Below, in pieces: positions 1-6,385 of a stretch of DNA of 16,259 bases. Origin of the DNA: Chloroflexota bacterium (GTDB lineage Bacteria; Chloroflexota; Ktedonobacteria; Ktedonobacterales; Ktedonobacteraceae). The stretch's first letter is position 1, and every line of letters starts with the position of its first letter. The notes below the pieces were generated by a model that saw nothing but the letters and a program-made list of their open reading frames with translations, was not told the DNA's origin and ran no database searches. The translations under genes were made by a program, and so were the position numbers. The stretch spans positions 1 to 16,259 of the forward strand of contig VBHI01000360.1 of assembly GCA_005881495.1 (NCBI GenBank), in the 5' to 3' direction.

Positions 1-260
1 ATGGTATGAATACCGTGCACGCGCCCAGGTACGAAACGAATGCGCTGATCTTGATAAAACGTTGCCGGGCGGGCCCAGAGCTTTTCCTCTGACATCCGCC
101 CACCTAGATAGTCCTTCAATGCGGGGCGATAGAAGACCGGCAAAAGGTCATCCGCAACGACTGTAATAGAACAGAGGGCATCTTCAGCGCGGAGAGTTTC
201 GGCGGCGGTGACACCAGCAATGCCATTGCCAATAATCACATAAGATTGCTGTTGACCCAT
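1..260 (-). CDS. FAD/NAD(P)-dependent oxidoreductase, N-terminal fragment (runs off left edge)
   Basis: The frame reads from an ATG at 260 leftward to position 1 without a stop, giving 86 residues of a gene cut by the window. It opens MGQQQSYVIIGNGIAGVTAA. The hydrophobic strand followed by GNGIAG (about residues 11-16) is the dinucleotide-binding Rossmann motif (GxGxxG) that binds the FAD ADP moiety. Residues 44-66 (FYRPALKDYLGGRMSEEKLW region) resemble the second conserved block of the pyridine-nucleotide disulfide oxidoreductase fold found in NirB-like and rubredoxin-reductase-like enzymes. That supports a cytoplasmic flavin electron-transfer enzyme, but the substrate cannot be told. The start is supported by GGGAG six bases upstream. 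The catalytic and NAD-binding parts lie outside the window. Family assignment is fairly secure; subfamily is not. Confidence 0.8.
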   Translation of the reverse strand, partial: MGQQQSYVIIGNGIAGVTAAETLRAEDALCSITVVADDLLPVFYRPALKDYLGGRMSEEKLWARPATFYQDQRIRFVPGRVHGIHT

Positions 261-287
261 TCAATACTCCCGATTCAATACTCCCGA
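260..287 (-). repeat. 14-bp tandem duplication carrying the ribosome-binding site
   Basis: TTCAATACTCCCGA occurs twice in perfect tandem (260-273 and 274-287). On the minus strand each copy contains GGGAG. The near copy sits six bases from the ATG of the oxidoreductase gene and the far copy a further 14 bases upstream. The first base of the near copy belongs to the start codon. This looks like a slippage duplication that doubled the Shine-Dalgarno sequence. Confidence 0.75.
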
Positions 288-299
288 TTATGCAGGCCT

Positions 300-385
300 G
301 GGGAAGGGCGGGGCAAGCCCAGCCCCTACTATACGCGGGCCGGGGGAAGGGCGGGGCAAGCCCAGCCCCTACCTATACACGGGCC
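300..385. repeat. 43-bp GC-rich tandem repeat, two copies (REP-like)
   Basis: A 30-base core beginning GGGGAAGGGCGGGGCAAGCC and ending CAGCCCCTAC occurs at 300-329 and again, identical, at 343-372. Each core is followed by a similar spacer (TATACGCGGGCC and CTATACACGGGCC). Each core contains the self-complementary GGGCAAGCCC and can form a short GC hairpin. The CCCCTAC(TA) end also closes the palindrome at 6329-6352, so these are probably related interspersed elements. The ORFs crossing this stretch are compositional artefacts. Confidence 0.7.
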
Positions 386-829
386 TGGCGGGGTGATTCG
401 TTGTTTGGTCGGGCGGAGCTTGCCTCTGCACCCGCATTCCCGTACTGGTCTCTTTGGTCATTTGGCTTTACGCTGAGTCCCTTTGTATGGTTGCCATTGT
501 TTCTGTAGCATACTGTATCGCCGTATTTCAATCCATGAAACGGTACTCTTGTACTAGAGATTATGGCCCACCTGGGCGACTGCAAGGGTTACGAATAGGC
601 CCATCGAGCTGTGCGAAATAGGAGCAGAGCCTGGCCCCCACCCTGACGGCCTGCCGGTACTAGTTCTCAACCGAATTGTTACCCTTATGTCCTACTTCTA
701 GCAAGCGTCCATTGACGTAACTCAACATACCTGAGTAAACTGCCAACTATAGGGGTGATACAGAAAGAAACAGGGAGATACAGCTCTGCTCGGTACAACA
801 AAAATTATTTGAGGCATGGTTCAAATGCA
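386..829. other. Non-coding stretch with no recognisable gene
   Basis: No frame here gives a protein-like product, and no tRNA- or riboswitch-like fold was recognised. A weak promoter-like pair can be found (TTGACG near 713 with TAAACT 18 bases downstream), but nothing adjacent supports it. Confidence 0.5.
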
Positions 830-960
830 CTTGACAGTTCCTCATCAACAGAAAGGTCCAGCCCTGTCATGCTGAGCGCAGCGAAGCATCTCGTGCGCCA
901 TGCGAGACAGACCCTTCGCTTCGCTCAGGGTGACACGGTGTGACTGTTCAAACTGTCAAG
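830..960. repeat. REP-like hairpin inside a pair of 10-bp inverted repeats (possible small mobile element)
   Basis: The inner part (865-935) is an imperfect inverted repeat. TGTCATGCTGAGCGCAGCGA at the left is matched by the complement of TCGCTTCGCTCAGGGTGACA at the right, with a short GC-rich loop between. The outer part is a perfect 10-bp inverted pair, CTTGACAGTT at 830-839 and AACTGTCAAG at 951-960. A palindromic core with terminal inverted repeats is compatible with a MITE or REP-type element. No clear target-site duplication was seen, so mobility is only an inference. The 62-residue ORF through it is an artefact. Confidence 0.6.
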
Positions 961-1033
961 GACTCTTCTTCACAATTGAACCTTGCCTGAGCAGGATAAT
1001 TCGAGAGCCAGGCAGGAATAGGAGATTGATATT

Positions 1034-2926
1034 TTGAGTATTGAACAAATTGTTGGGAGGACGCTTGGGGAGTACCAGATTGAGCGGCTGCTTGGTCAGG
1101 GACAGCTAGGCGCTGTTTACCTGGGACAACAAAAGTCTGGGGGTCACGCTGTCACGATTACGACCTTCAACTTTCCCGCAGGTATTACGGCGCAGGCACA
1201 TGAAAGCTTTAGCGCGCGTTTTGCCCACGAAGGAGCCATTCTCACCAGGTTAGACCATCCCAATATCCTCCTCATTTATGCTTACGGTGAGCAGGCCGAC
1301 TATGCCTTCATGATAACATCCTTTGTAAAAGCGGCCTCGCTGTCCCAGGCGCTGAAACAACAGGGTCGATTTACACCTGAACAAACGCTCAGTGTTTTAA
1401 AACAAGTAGCAGCGGCCCTGGATTATGCGCATGGATACGGTGTTGTACATGCTGTACTGAGCCTTGCAAATATTCTGGTGATCAACAAGCAACAGGTGCA
1501 AATAGCCGGTTTTGGGCTGAAGACGCTACTTGATCTACACGGAAATACGCAGCTCAAGCAACTGCCAGCGCACCTGCTTAACGCGAATGGGAAATTTCTT
1601 GGCAGCCCTGAATCTATCTCGCCGGAACGAGTATTGGGCTTACCAGCAGATGCTCGCTCCGACATTTATTCATTGGGCACTATGCTTTTTGAGCTGTTAT
1701 GTGGTACACCACCCTTTAGCGGCACAGACTCCCTCGAAATGGCGTTGAAACGTATAGAACAGCCTGCTCCCTCTCTGCACATGCGTTATCCCGAGATCCC
1801 AGAAACCCTCGCCCTGGTAGTCAATAAAGCGCTGGAACGCGACCCCTCACAGCGCTATCGACACGCTGGAGAACTAGCAACAGCTTTTGAACATGCCTTA
1901 CAAGTTGCAACACCGGAGCAGGCTCCATCCGCGAGGACCCGCCAGGTGAGACAGGATACGCAAATCACGATGCCACCAACTGTCAACTGGTTCGACGAGG
2001 ACATGCTGACCTCAAGAAAGTGGCAGGCCATGCAGCCCGCTGATGGCGGTAACGGATCTGTGGTAGCGCCTCAAGCGATGCCAGAAAAACCTATCCAGCC
2101 AACACAAGCAGATGTCATACCGGGCGTTGATCCTTTTGCCCTGTGGTCCGCCACTTCAGCAAAGACAGAGGCGCTTACACCTGGAATGTTCACCCGGCGT
2201 CCAACCGTCAGCCTTTCAGCCGGCAGAAGGCGTCCGCGCCCCCGACCAGCTCAAGCCGATCGCAGACGCCTGGTCAAGCTTATTGTCGTTGGCACTGTTA
2301 CAGCAGGTGTGATTGGTGCAGGAGGCATAAGCTTTGCACACTTCATGCAAAGTGTGAAGCAGGTACAATCCAGGGTCGCTAATGCACCAGCCACCGGGCC
2401 AACGCAGACGACACAGGGAAATGCACCAGCCACTGGCCCTACACAGGGTACTCAGAATCAGAATACGCCGACAGCAGGCAAGACCCCAACTGCGCAGCCT
2501 TCGTCAACGCAAAAGGCACAGCCGTCACCGACTGCGCATGCAACCCAGCAGCCAACACCAAAACCGACACAGCCGCCACCCACGCCCACGCCAAAACCGC
2601 CCTCACATACGGGCACAGTGATTGGCTATACGAGCCAGGCAACGAATAGCGCCAAAAGTTTTTCGAATCCAGCCGATGGGCAGGGAAGCCTGCTTATTCG
2701 CCTCCCAAACGGGAATTTCGTTGCCTGTGAAAGAGCTTGCACACATGTAGGAGTGGCTGTCAATTATGATTCCGGCAGCCACCAGCTTCTCTGCCCAGCG
2801 CATGGCGCAATTTTTGACCCCCCGAATGGCTTCAGCCATGTGTCAGGGTCAGGCCCATCAGGTCTTAACCCCTTGCCTCAAGTCTCCATTCGCGTGAATG
2901 GCGACGGTACGATCACAACCGGGTAG
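1034..2926 (+). CDS. Membrane-anchored pseudokinase with C-terminal Rieske [2Fe-2S] domain
   Basis: 630 residues, TTG start, with AGGAGA eight bases upstream (1020-1025). Residues 14-290 have the eukaryotic-type Ser/Thr kinase fold: glycine loop GQGQLGAVY (21-29), helix-C Glu67, an APE-like SPE (196-198), Asp210. All three catalytic signatures are lost. The VAIK lysine is Thr41 (HAVTI), HRD reads HAV (139-141) with Lys replaced by Ser143, and DFG reads GFG (159-161). Asn146 remains. A linker follows (290-397), then a basic stretch (398-412), one membrane helix (about 413-437), a Pro/Thr/Gln-rich spacer (450-525), and a Rieske domain (about 526-630). The Rieske ligands are CTH (Cys569, His571) and CPAH (Cys587, His590), with a GPSG..PLP proline loop. 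The positive charges before the helix place the kinase fold inside and the iron-sulfur domain outside. It is probably a redox sensor or scaffold rather than an active kinase. The gene is followed by a terminator. Confidence 0.9.
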   Translation: MSIEQIVGRTLGEYQIERLLGQGQLGAVYLGQQKSGGHAVTITTFNFPAGITAQAHESFSARFAHEGAILTRLDHPNILLIYAYGEQADYAFMITSFVKAASLSQALKQQGRFTPEQTLSVLKQVAAALDYAHGYGVVHAVLSLANILVINKQQVQIAGFGLKTLLDLHGNTQLKQLPAHLLNANGKFLGSPESISPERVLGLPADARSDIYSLGTMLFELLCGTPPFSGTDSLEMALKRIEQPAPSLHMRYPEIPETLALVVNKALERDPSQRYRHAGELATAFEHALQVATPEQAPSARTRQVRQDTQITMPPTVNWFDEDMLTSRKWQAMQPADGGNGSVVAPQAMPEKPIQPTQADVIPGVDPFALWSATSAKTEALTPGMFTRRPTVSLSAGRRRPRPRPAQADRRRLVKLIVVGTVTAGVIGAGGISFAHFMQSVKQVQSRVANAPATGPTQTTQGNAPATGPTQGTQNQNTPTAGKTPTAQPSSTQKAQPSPTAHATQQPTPKPTQPPPTPTPKPPSHTGTVIGYTSQATNSAKSFSNPADGQGSLLIRLPNGNFVACERACTHVGVAVNYDSGSHQLLCPAHGAIFDPPNGFSHVSGSGPSGLNPLPQVSIRVNGDGTITTG

Positions 2927-2947
2927 GCGTGCAATATACAGAAGCCG

Positions 2948-2998
2948 CGCCATTCATACCTCTGTAATATATCCAGGGGGTATGAATGGCGTGTTTCT
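2948..2998 (+). terminator. Hairpin terminator after the pseudokinase-Rieske gene
   Basis: A perfect 13-bp inverted repeat, CGCCATTCATACC (2948-2960) and GGTATGAATGGCG (2979-2991), with an 18-base loop, lies 21 bases after the stop codon. It is followed by TGTTTCTT, a modest T-rich tail. Position and stem strength suggest a terminator, though the T-tract is weaker than a textbook intrinsic terminator. Confidence 0.6.
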
Positions 2999-3030
2999 TA
3001 TTCAGGGCAGGAACTTGGTCTACTTGATAC

Positions 3031-3059
3031 TAGACATTTGTTCCAATAAAGACTATAAT
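3031..3059 (+). promoter_or_regulatory. Sigma-70-type promoter for the TPR gene
   Basis: TAGACA (3031-3036) and a perfect TATAAT (3054-3059) are separated by exactly 17 bases. The promoter lies after the terminator of the preceding gene and about 35 bases before the TPR start codon, so the TPR gene appears to be an independent transcription unit. Confidence 0.7.
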
Positions 3060-3093
3060 TCGAACATAAAAAAGATTTTGGGGGGGAATCTAT

Positions 3094-5241
3094 ATGGCAA
3101 GTGGGAACAACTCCATCAGTCAACACCTACAGGCTGGCGTAACATCGCAGAAGTCCAAAGAACTTTACCTGAGTGAAGGCATCACCTTTTACAAGGCCAG
3201 GCAGTATCAATTGGCTCTGACAGCCTGCGAGCAAGCTATACAATTCGACAGCAATTATGCAAGAGCATTCCATGGTAAGGGACTCGCGCTCATTGGACTT
3301 GGGCGTTATGCAGAAGCCATACTAGCTTACCAGCAGAGTATCCGCTTGCATCCACAGAACTCCAGGGGTTATGCCGATCTAGGATGCGTCCTCTACGAAC
3401 TGAAACGCTTTGAAGAAGCGGGTAAGGCGTACCGGCAAGCTATTCAGTACGATCCCAGTATTACCCAGGCTTATATTGATTTGACAAAAGCGCTCGTCGA
3501 TAAAGCGCATAAACTCTACGAGCGTGTAAAATTGGACCTATTCTATGAAGAAGCGATTTTTGCCTTTCAACAAGCCATTTTGTTTAACCCGAGCTATCCG
3601 GACGCTTATCTGCAACTTGGAATGGCCCTCTATGAACGCGGGCAGTACAAAGACTCAGGAAATGCTTATGAGCAAGCCGTTCAATATGACTCCACCTATG
3701 CTGAAATGTACACTCAGCAGTTGAGAGCGCTCACTGATAAAGGGAAGTCTCTTTATGACCAGGGTCGCAATCGTGAGGCCAGGGCGGCATATACTCACGC
3801 TATACTTTTTGATAGTAATGATGCACAAGCATATGTTGGGCAGGCAAAGGCTCTCTACAAATTGGGACAGTATTACGAGGCAGGGAGTGCCTTCAGGCAA
3901 GCTATTGCACTTGAACCTGATAATACCCGAACTTACACCGAACTGATAACAACGCTCGTCGAAAAAGGAAATGGGTTCTACGAACTGGGAAAATACCAGG
4001 ACGCGCTTGTGAGCTACCAACAAACGATTCTCTTTGCTCCTGAAGATGCTCAAGCTTACAATTGCCAGGCGAAAGCTTACTACTCACTGGAGAACTACCT
4101 TGAGGCAGGAACTGCTTACAGAAAGGCTGTTCAACTTGATCCAAATTATAGTGATGCTTATGTCGAACATATAGATGCTCTTTTTAACCAGGGAGAAAAG
4201 CTTTACGAACTTAGGCAATATAGAGGTGCGCTAACACTCTATCGTCGAACAATACAGTTTGATCCCGACAATGCCCAGGCTTATGCAGGTCAAGGAAACT
4301 CTTTGTTCGAACTTGAACGTTACGAAGCAGCAGGAGCCGCCTATAGAAAAGTGATCGAGCTTGATGCTGGATATCAGCAAATTTACGCGAAGCAGAGAGA
4401 CATTCTTTTCGAGCAAGTAAAAACTCTCAACCAACAAAGATACTATCTTGAGGCCGAGGCTTTGAATAAGCGTGCACTTCAATTCGACCCCTCTATTGCT
4501 CAATCTTTTATGAATCAAGCAGAGAAACTCGTCAACCACGGAAAAAATCTCTGCATACAACGGCAATTCCAGGAAGCTCTATCTTTCTTTGAACAGGCGA
4601 TTCTCCTTTTGCCCAACAATGCGAGCGTATATGTCGAGCTCGGAAAAGCGCATTTTGAACTTGAATGCTACGAAGAGGCGCGAGATGCTTATAAAAAGGC
4701 GATGCAATTGGACATTAGCTGGACCCAGGCTCATGTCGATCAGTGGAAAACTCTTGTTAACAAAGGAAAAGCGCTTGAAGAACGGGAACATTTTGAAGAC
4801 GCCCAAATTGTCTACAAAAAGGCAATACTGTTTCATCCAATGGATGCCAATGCTCATATGTCTTTAGGCAAAGTTCTTTATGAGCTTGGTCGCTATGAAG
4901 AGTCTCGTGACATTTACCGTCAAGCTATATACCTTGATTCGAGTAAATCCCAGGCTTATCAAGAGCAGCGGGAAGCTCTTCTTAACAAAGGGAAGGCTCT
5001 CTATGAACTTGGGCGCTTTGAAGATGCTCTTGCAGCCTATGAACAATCAATCAGCTTTGACCCTGATAATAAAGATGCTTATGTCGAAAAAGGTAGAACT
5101 TTAGATAAGCTTCTACGCTATAAAGAAGCTCGCGCTGCATTTCGAGCAGCTTCTAACGTAGCAAGTCCGTCACAATCAATACAATCCATCGAACAAAAAA
5201 CAACCTGGCTTTATAAAGAGCCATTCCGTTATGATTTATAA
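3094..5241 (+). CDS. Large tetratricopeptide-repeat (TPR) protein
   Basis: 715 residues, ATG start preceded by a run of seven G (3080-3086) that supplies the ribosome-binding site. Nearly the whole protein (about 24-690) is made of some 18 TPR units with the usual pattern, for example ALYKLGQYYEAGSAFRQAI, and ending DPDNAQAY or similar. There is no signal peptide, membrane helix or catalytic domain, so it is probably a cytoplasmic scaffold. After three ordinary 34-residue units, repeats mostly alternate between 34 residues and 41 residues. The longer ones carry a seven-residue extension such as IDALFNQ or REALLNK before the first helix, giving a 75-residue super-repeat (for example starting near 246, 321 and 396, and again near 511 and 586). 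The register breaks once, where two long units are adjacent (about 430-511). Its partner is unknown. Its stop overlaps the end of the convergent sugar-kinase gene. Confidence 0.9.
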   Translation: MASGNNSISQHLQAGVTSQKSKELYLSEGITFYKARQYQLALTACEQAIQFDSNYARAFHGKGLALIGLGRYAEAILAYQQSIRLHPQNSRGYADLGCVLYELKRFEEAGKAYRQAIQYDPSITQAYIDLTKALVDKAHKLYERVKLDLFYEEAIFAFQQAILFNPSYPDAYLQLGMALYERGQYKDSGNAYEQAVQYDSTYAEMYTQQLRALTDKGKSLYDQGRNREARAAYTHAILFDSNDAQAYVGQAKALYKLGQYYEAGSAFRQAIALEPDNTRTYTELITTLVEKGNGFYELGKYQDALVSYQQTILFAPEDAQAYNCQAKAYYSLENYLEAGTAYRKAVQLDPNYSDAYVEHIDALFNQGEKLYELRQYRGALTLYRRTIQFDPDNAQAYAGQGNSLFELERYEAAGAAYRKVIELDAGYQQIYAKQRDILFEQVKTLNQQRYYLEAEALNKRALQFDPSIAQSFMNQAEKLVNHGKNLCIQRQFQEALSFFEQAILLLPNNASVYVELGKAHFELECYEEARDAYKKAMQLDISWTQAHVDQWKTLVNKGKALEEREHFEDAQIVYKKAILFHPMDANAHMSLGKVLYELGRYEESRDIYRQAIYLDSSKSQAYQEQREALLNKGKALYELGRFEDALAAYEQSISFDPDNKDAYVEKGRTLDKLLRYKEARAAFRAASNVASPSQSIQSIEQKTTWLYKEPFRYDL

Positions 5242-6258
5242 ATCGATGGCGGTCTTAAAGAGTGCCGAGCCTGGAATCGTGGGGATCAGTCTTTCCAGGA
5301 GATCGTCATCGACGACAATTTTTGCTGCCTCGAGCGCGGTGAAAAGCACGCCGATGATAGGCTCAAAACGGCAGCGCGCCGGTCGTACTGCGGGACAGGT
5401 TGTGCGCACGCAATCGACAATAGTGTCTGCCAGCAGTTGAGAAGGATGGCGAAAGACGCCGCCGGCTAAGACTAGCGTAAAGGCCGATCCCTCAATGCCC
5501 ACTTTTCGCGCGGCGGCGAGCGCATATTTCCCGAGCATGACACCGTGTTCCTGAACGATACGTATCGCCACGCTGTCACCCGAAAGGGCCTCATCCAGGA
5601 GCAGCGGCGTCAAACGACCGACGTGGCGTGGGTGACTCTGCACCCGGCTGGTAAAAAGATGGAGCAACTCCTCGACTGTATCAAGGTGAAAAAAATCGAG
5701 GAAACACGCGGTCAGAGACGTCGGCGGCTCGATACCCAGCGCTGAACGGTAGACAACATCCAGCGCATTCTGGGCGAGGTGAGTACTGCCCTGTGCCTGG
5801 TCTTGCCAGAAGCTTGAATGCCAGGTTCGCCCATCTGGCGCGCGCGCGCCGGTGGCAGCTCCTGTCCCACAGACAACAGAGACACCGGTGTCGTCAGATG
5901 ATCCCGCGTGCAAGACACCCATGGCATCGTTTTGCACATAGATCGTACGTCCATAGCCACGTTCCTCCATCGCGGCCTGGATATAGGCAAAATCTTCCGG
6001 CCAGTCCGCACCGGCCATACTGAAAACGGAAGTGACAAGATCAGAGGGCCGGATTTGCGCGGCATCCAGGGCGCTGGTGACGGCGTACTCGACGTTGGCG
6101 ATGGCCGCGCTGGCGGAGTCCCGCCACTCTGTGCTGGTAGGAGCATTGTAGATGTCGCCACATCCACCACGTCCTGCTCCTAGTATGGCGCCATCCAGAG
6201 AGGCAACCAGTGCGATCGTTTTCGTATTCCCGCCATCAACGCCCAAAACATAATGCAT
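5236..6258 (-). CDS. BadF/BadG/BcrA/BcrD-family ATPase, probable N-acetylglucosamine or sugar kinase
   Basis: 340 residues from ATG 6258, chosen because AGGAGG (6268-6273) lies nine bases upstream and the protein then begins with its first beta strand, MHYVLGVDGGNTKTIAL. An upstream in-frame start at 6339 would add 27 residues encoded by repeat DNA. The ASKHA fold is clear: phosphate-1 DGGNTKT (8-14), NDAMGV (110-115) with candidate catalytic Asp111, phosphate-2 CGTGAATG (130-137), and adenosine-binding LAGGV (264-268). In carbohydrate loci this family usually phosphorylates GlcNAc or related sugars with ATP in the cytoplasm. Here it is the last gene of an ABC-transporter/GH4 locus, so it probably acts on the imported sugar, either a released monosaccharide or the intact disaccharide. 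It follows the GH4 gene by 127 bases containing repeats, and its stop overlaps the TPR gene by 6 bp. Confidence 0.85.
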   Translation of the reverse strand: MHYVLGVDGGNTKTIALVASLDGAILGAGRGGCGDIYNAPTSTEWRDSASAAIANVEYAVTSALDAAQIRPSDLVTSVFSMAGADWPEDFAYIQAAMEERGYGRTIYVQNDAMGVLHAGSSDDTGVSVVCGTGAATGARAPDGRTWHSSFWQDQAQGSTHLAQNALDVVYRSALGIEPPTSLTACFLDFFHLDTVEELLHLFTSRVQSHPRHVGRLTPLLLDEALSGDSVAIRIVQEHGVMLGKYALAAARKVGIEGSAFTLVLAGGVFRHPSQLLADTIVDCVRTTCPAVRPARCRFEPIIGVLFTALEAAKIVVDDDLLERLIPTIPGSALFKTAIDL

Positions 6259-6282
6259 ATTACACTGCCTCCTACCAGGCAC

Positions 6283-6352
6283 TGTTTCCTGGGTGATCAC
6301 ATGTTTCCTGGGTGACCATATGTTTCCTGGGTGACCCAAGGGTCACCCCTAC
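6283..6352. repeat. Three 19-bp tandem repeats ending in a perfect palindrome
   Basis: Units begin at 6283, 6302 and 6321, each starting TGTTTCCTGGGTGA and then varying (TCACA, CCATA, CCCAA). The third unit runs into GGGTGACCC-AA-GGGTCACCC (6329-6348), a perfect 9-bp inverted repeat with a 2-base loop, closed by CCCCTACTA. The block lies between the GH4 and sugar-kinase genes and would be transcribed within the operon. The palindrome is a REP-like element; the partial units upstream look like slippage copies of its left arm. Confidence 0.75.
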
Positions 6353-6385
6353 TACGAATGCAGCTGTGAAGCCAATTTATAGAGA

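Noticed and set aside
246..585. Overlapping ORFs of 70-76 residues on both strands
   Set aside because: They are translations of the GC-rich tandem repeats, with no conserved features or ribosome-binding sites.
755..943. 62-residue plus-strand ORF
   Set aside because: It is a translation of the REP-like palindrome (SPVMLSAAKHL and RFAQGDT are typical of this repeat), not a gene.
969..1000. Promoter for the pseudokinase gene (TTCACA or TTGAAC with GATAAT at 995-1000)
   Set aside because: Spacers are 20 and 13 bases, outside the normal range; only the -10-like box is convincing.
6259..6339. N-terminal extension of the sugar kinase from an ATG at 6339
   Set aside because: The added 27 residues are encoded by the 19-bp repeats and palindrome, while ATG 6258 has AGGAGG nine bases upstream and starts the conserved fold directly.
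6283..6352. Possible CRISPR array
   Set aside because: The 19-bp units are directly adjacent with no unique spacers, and no cas gene is present.
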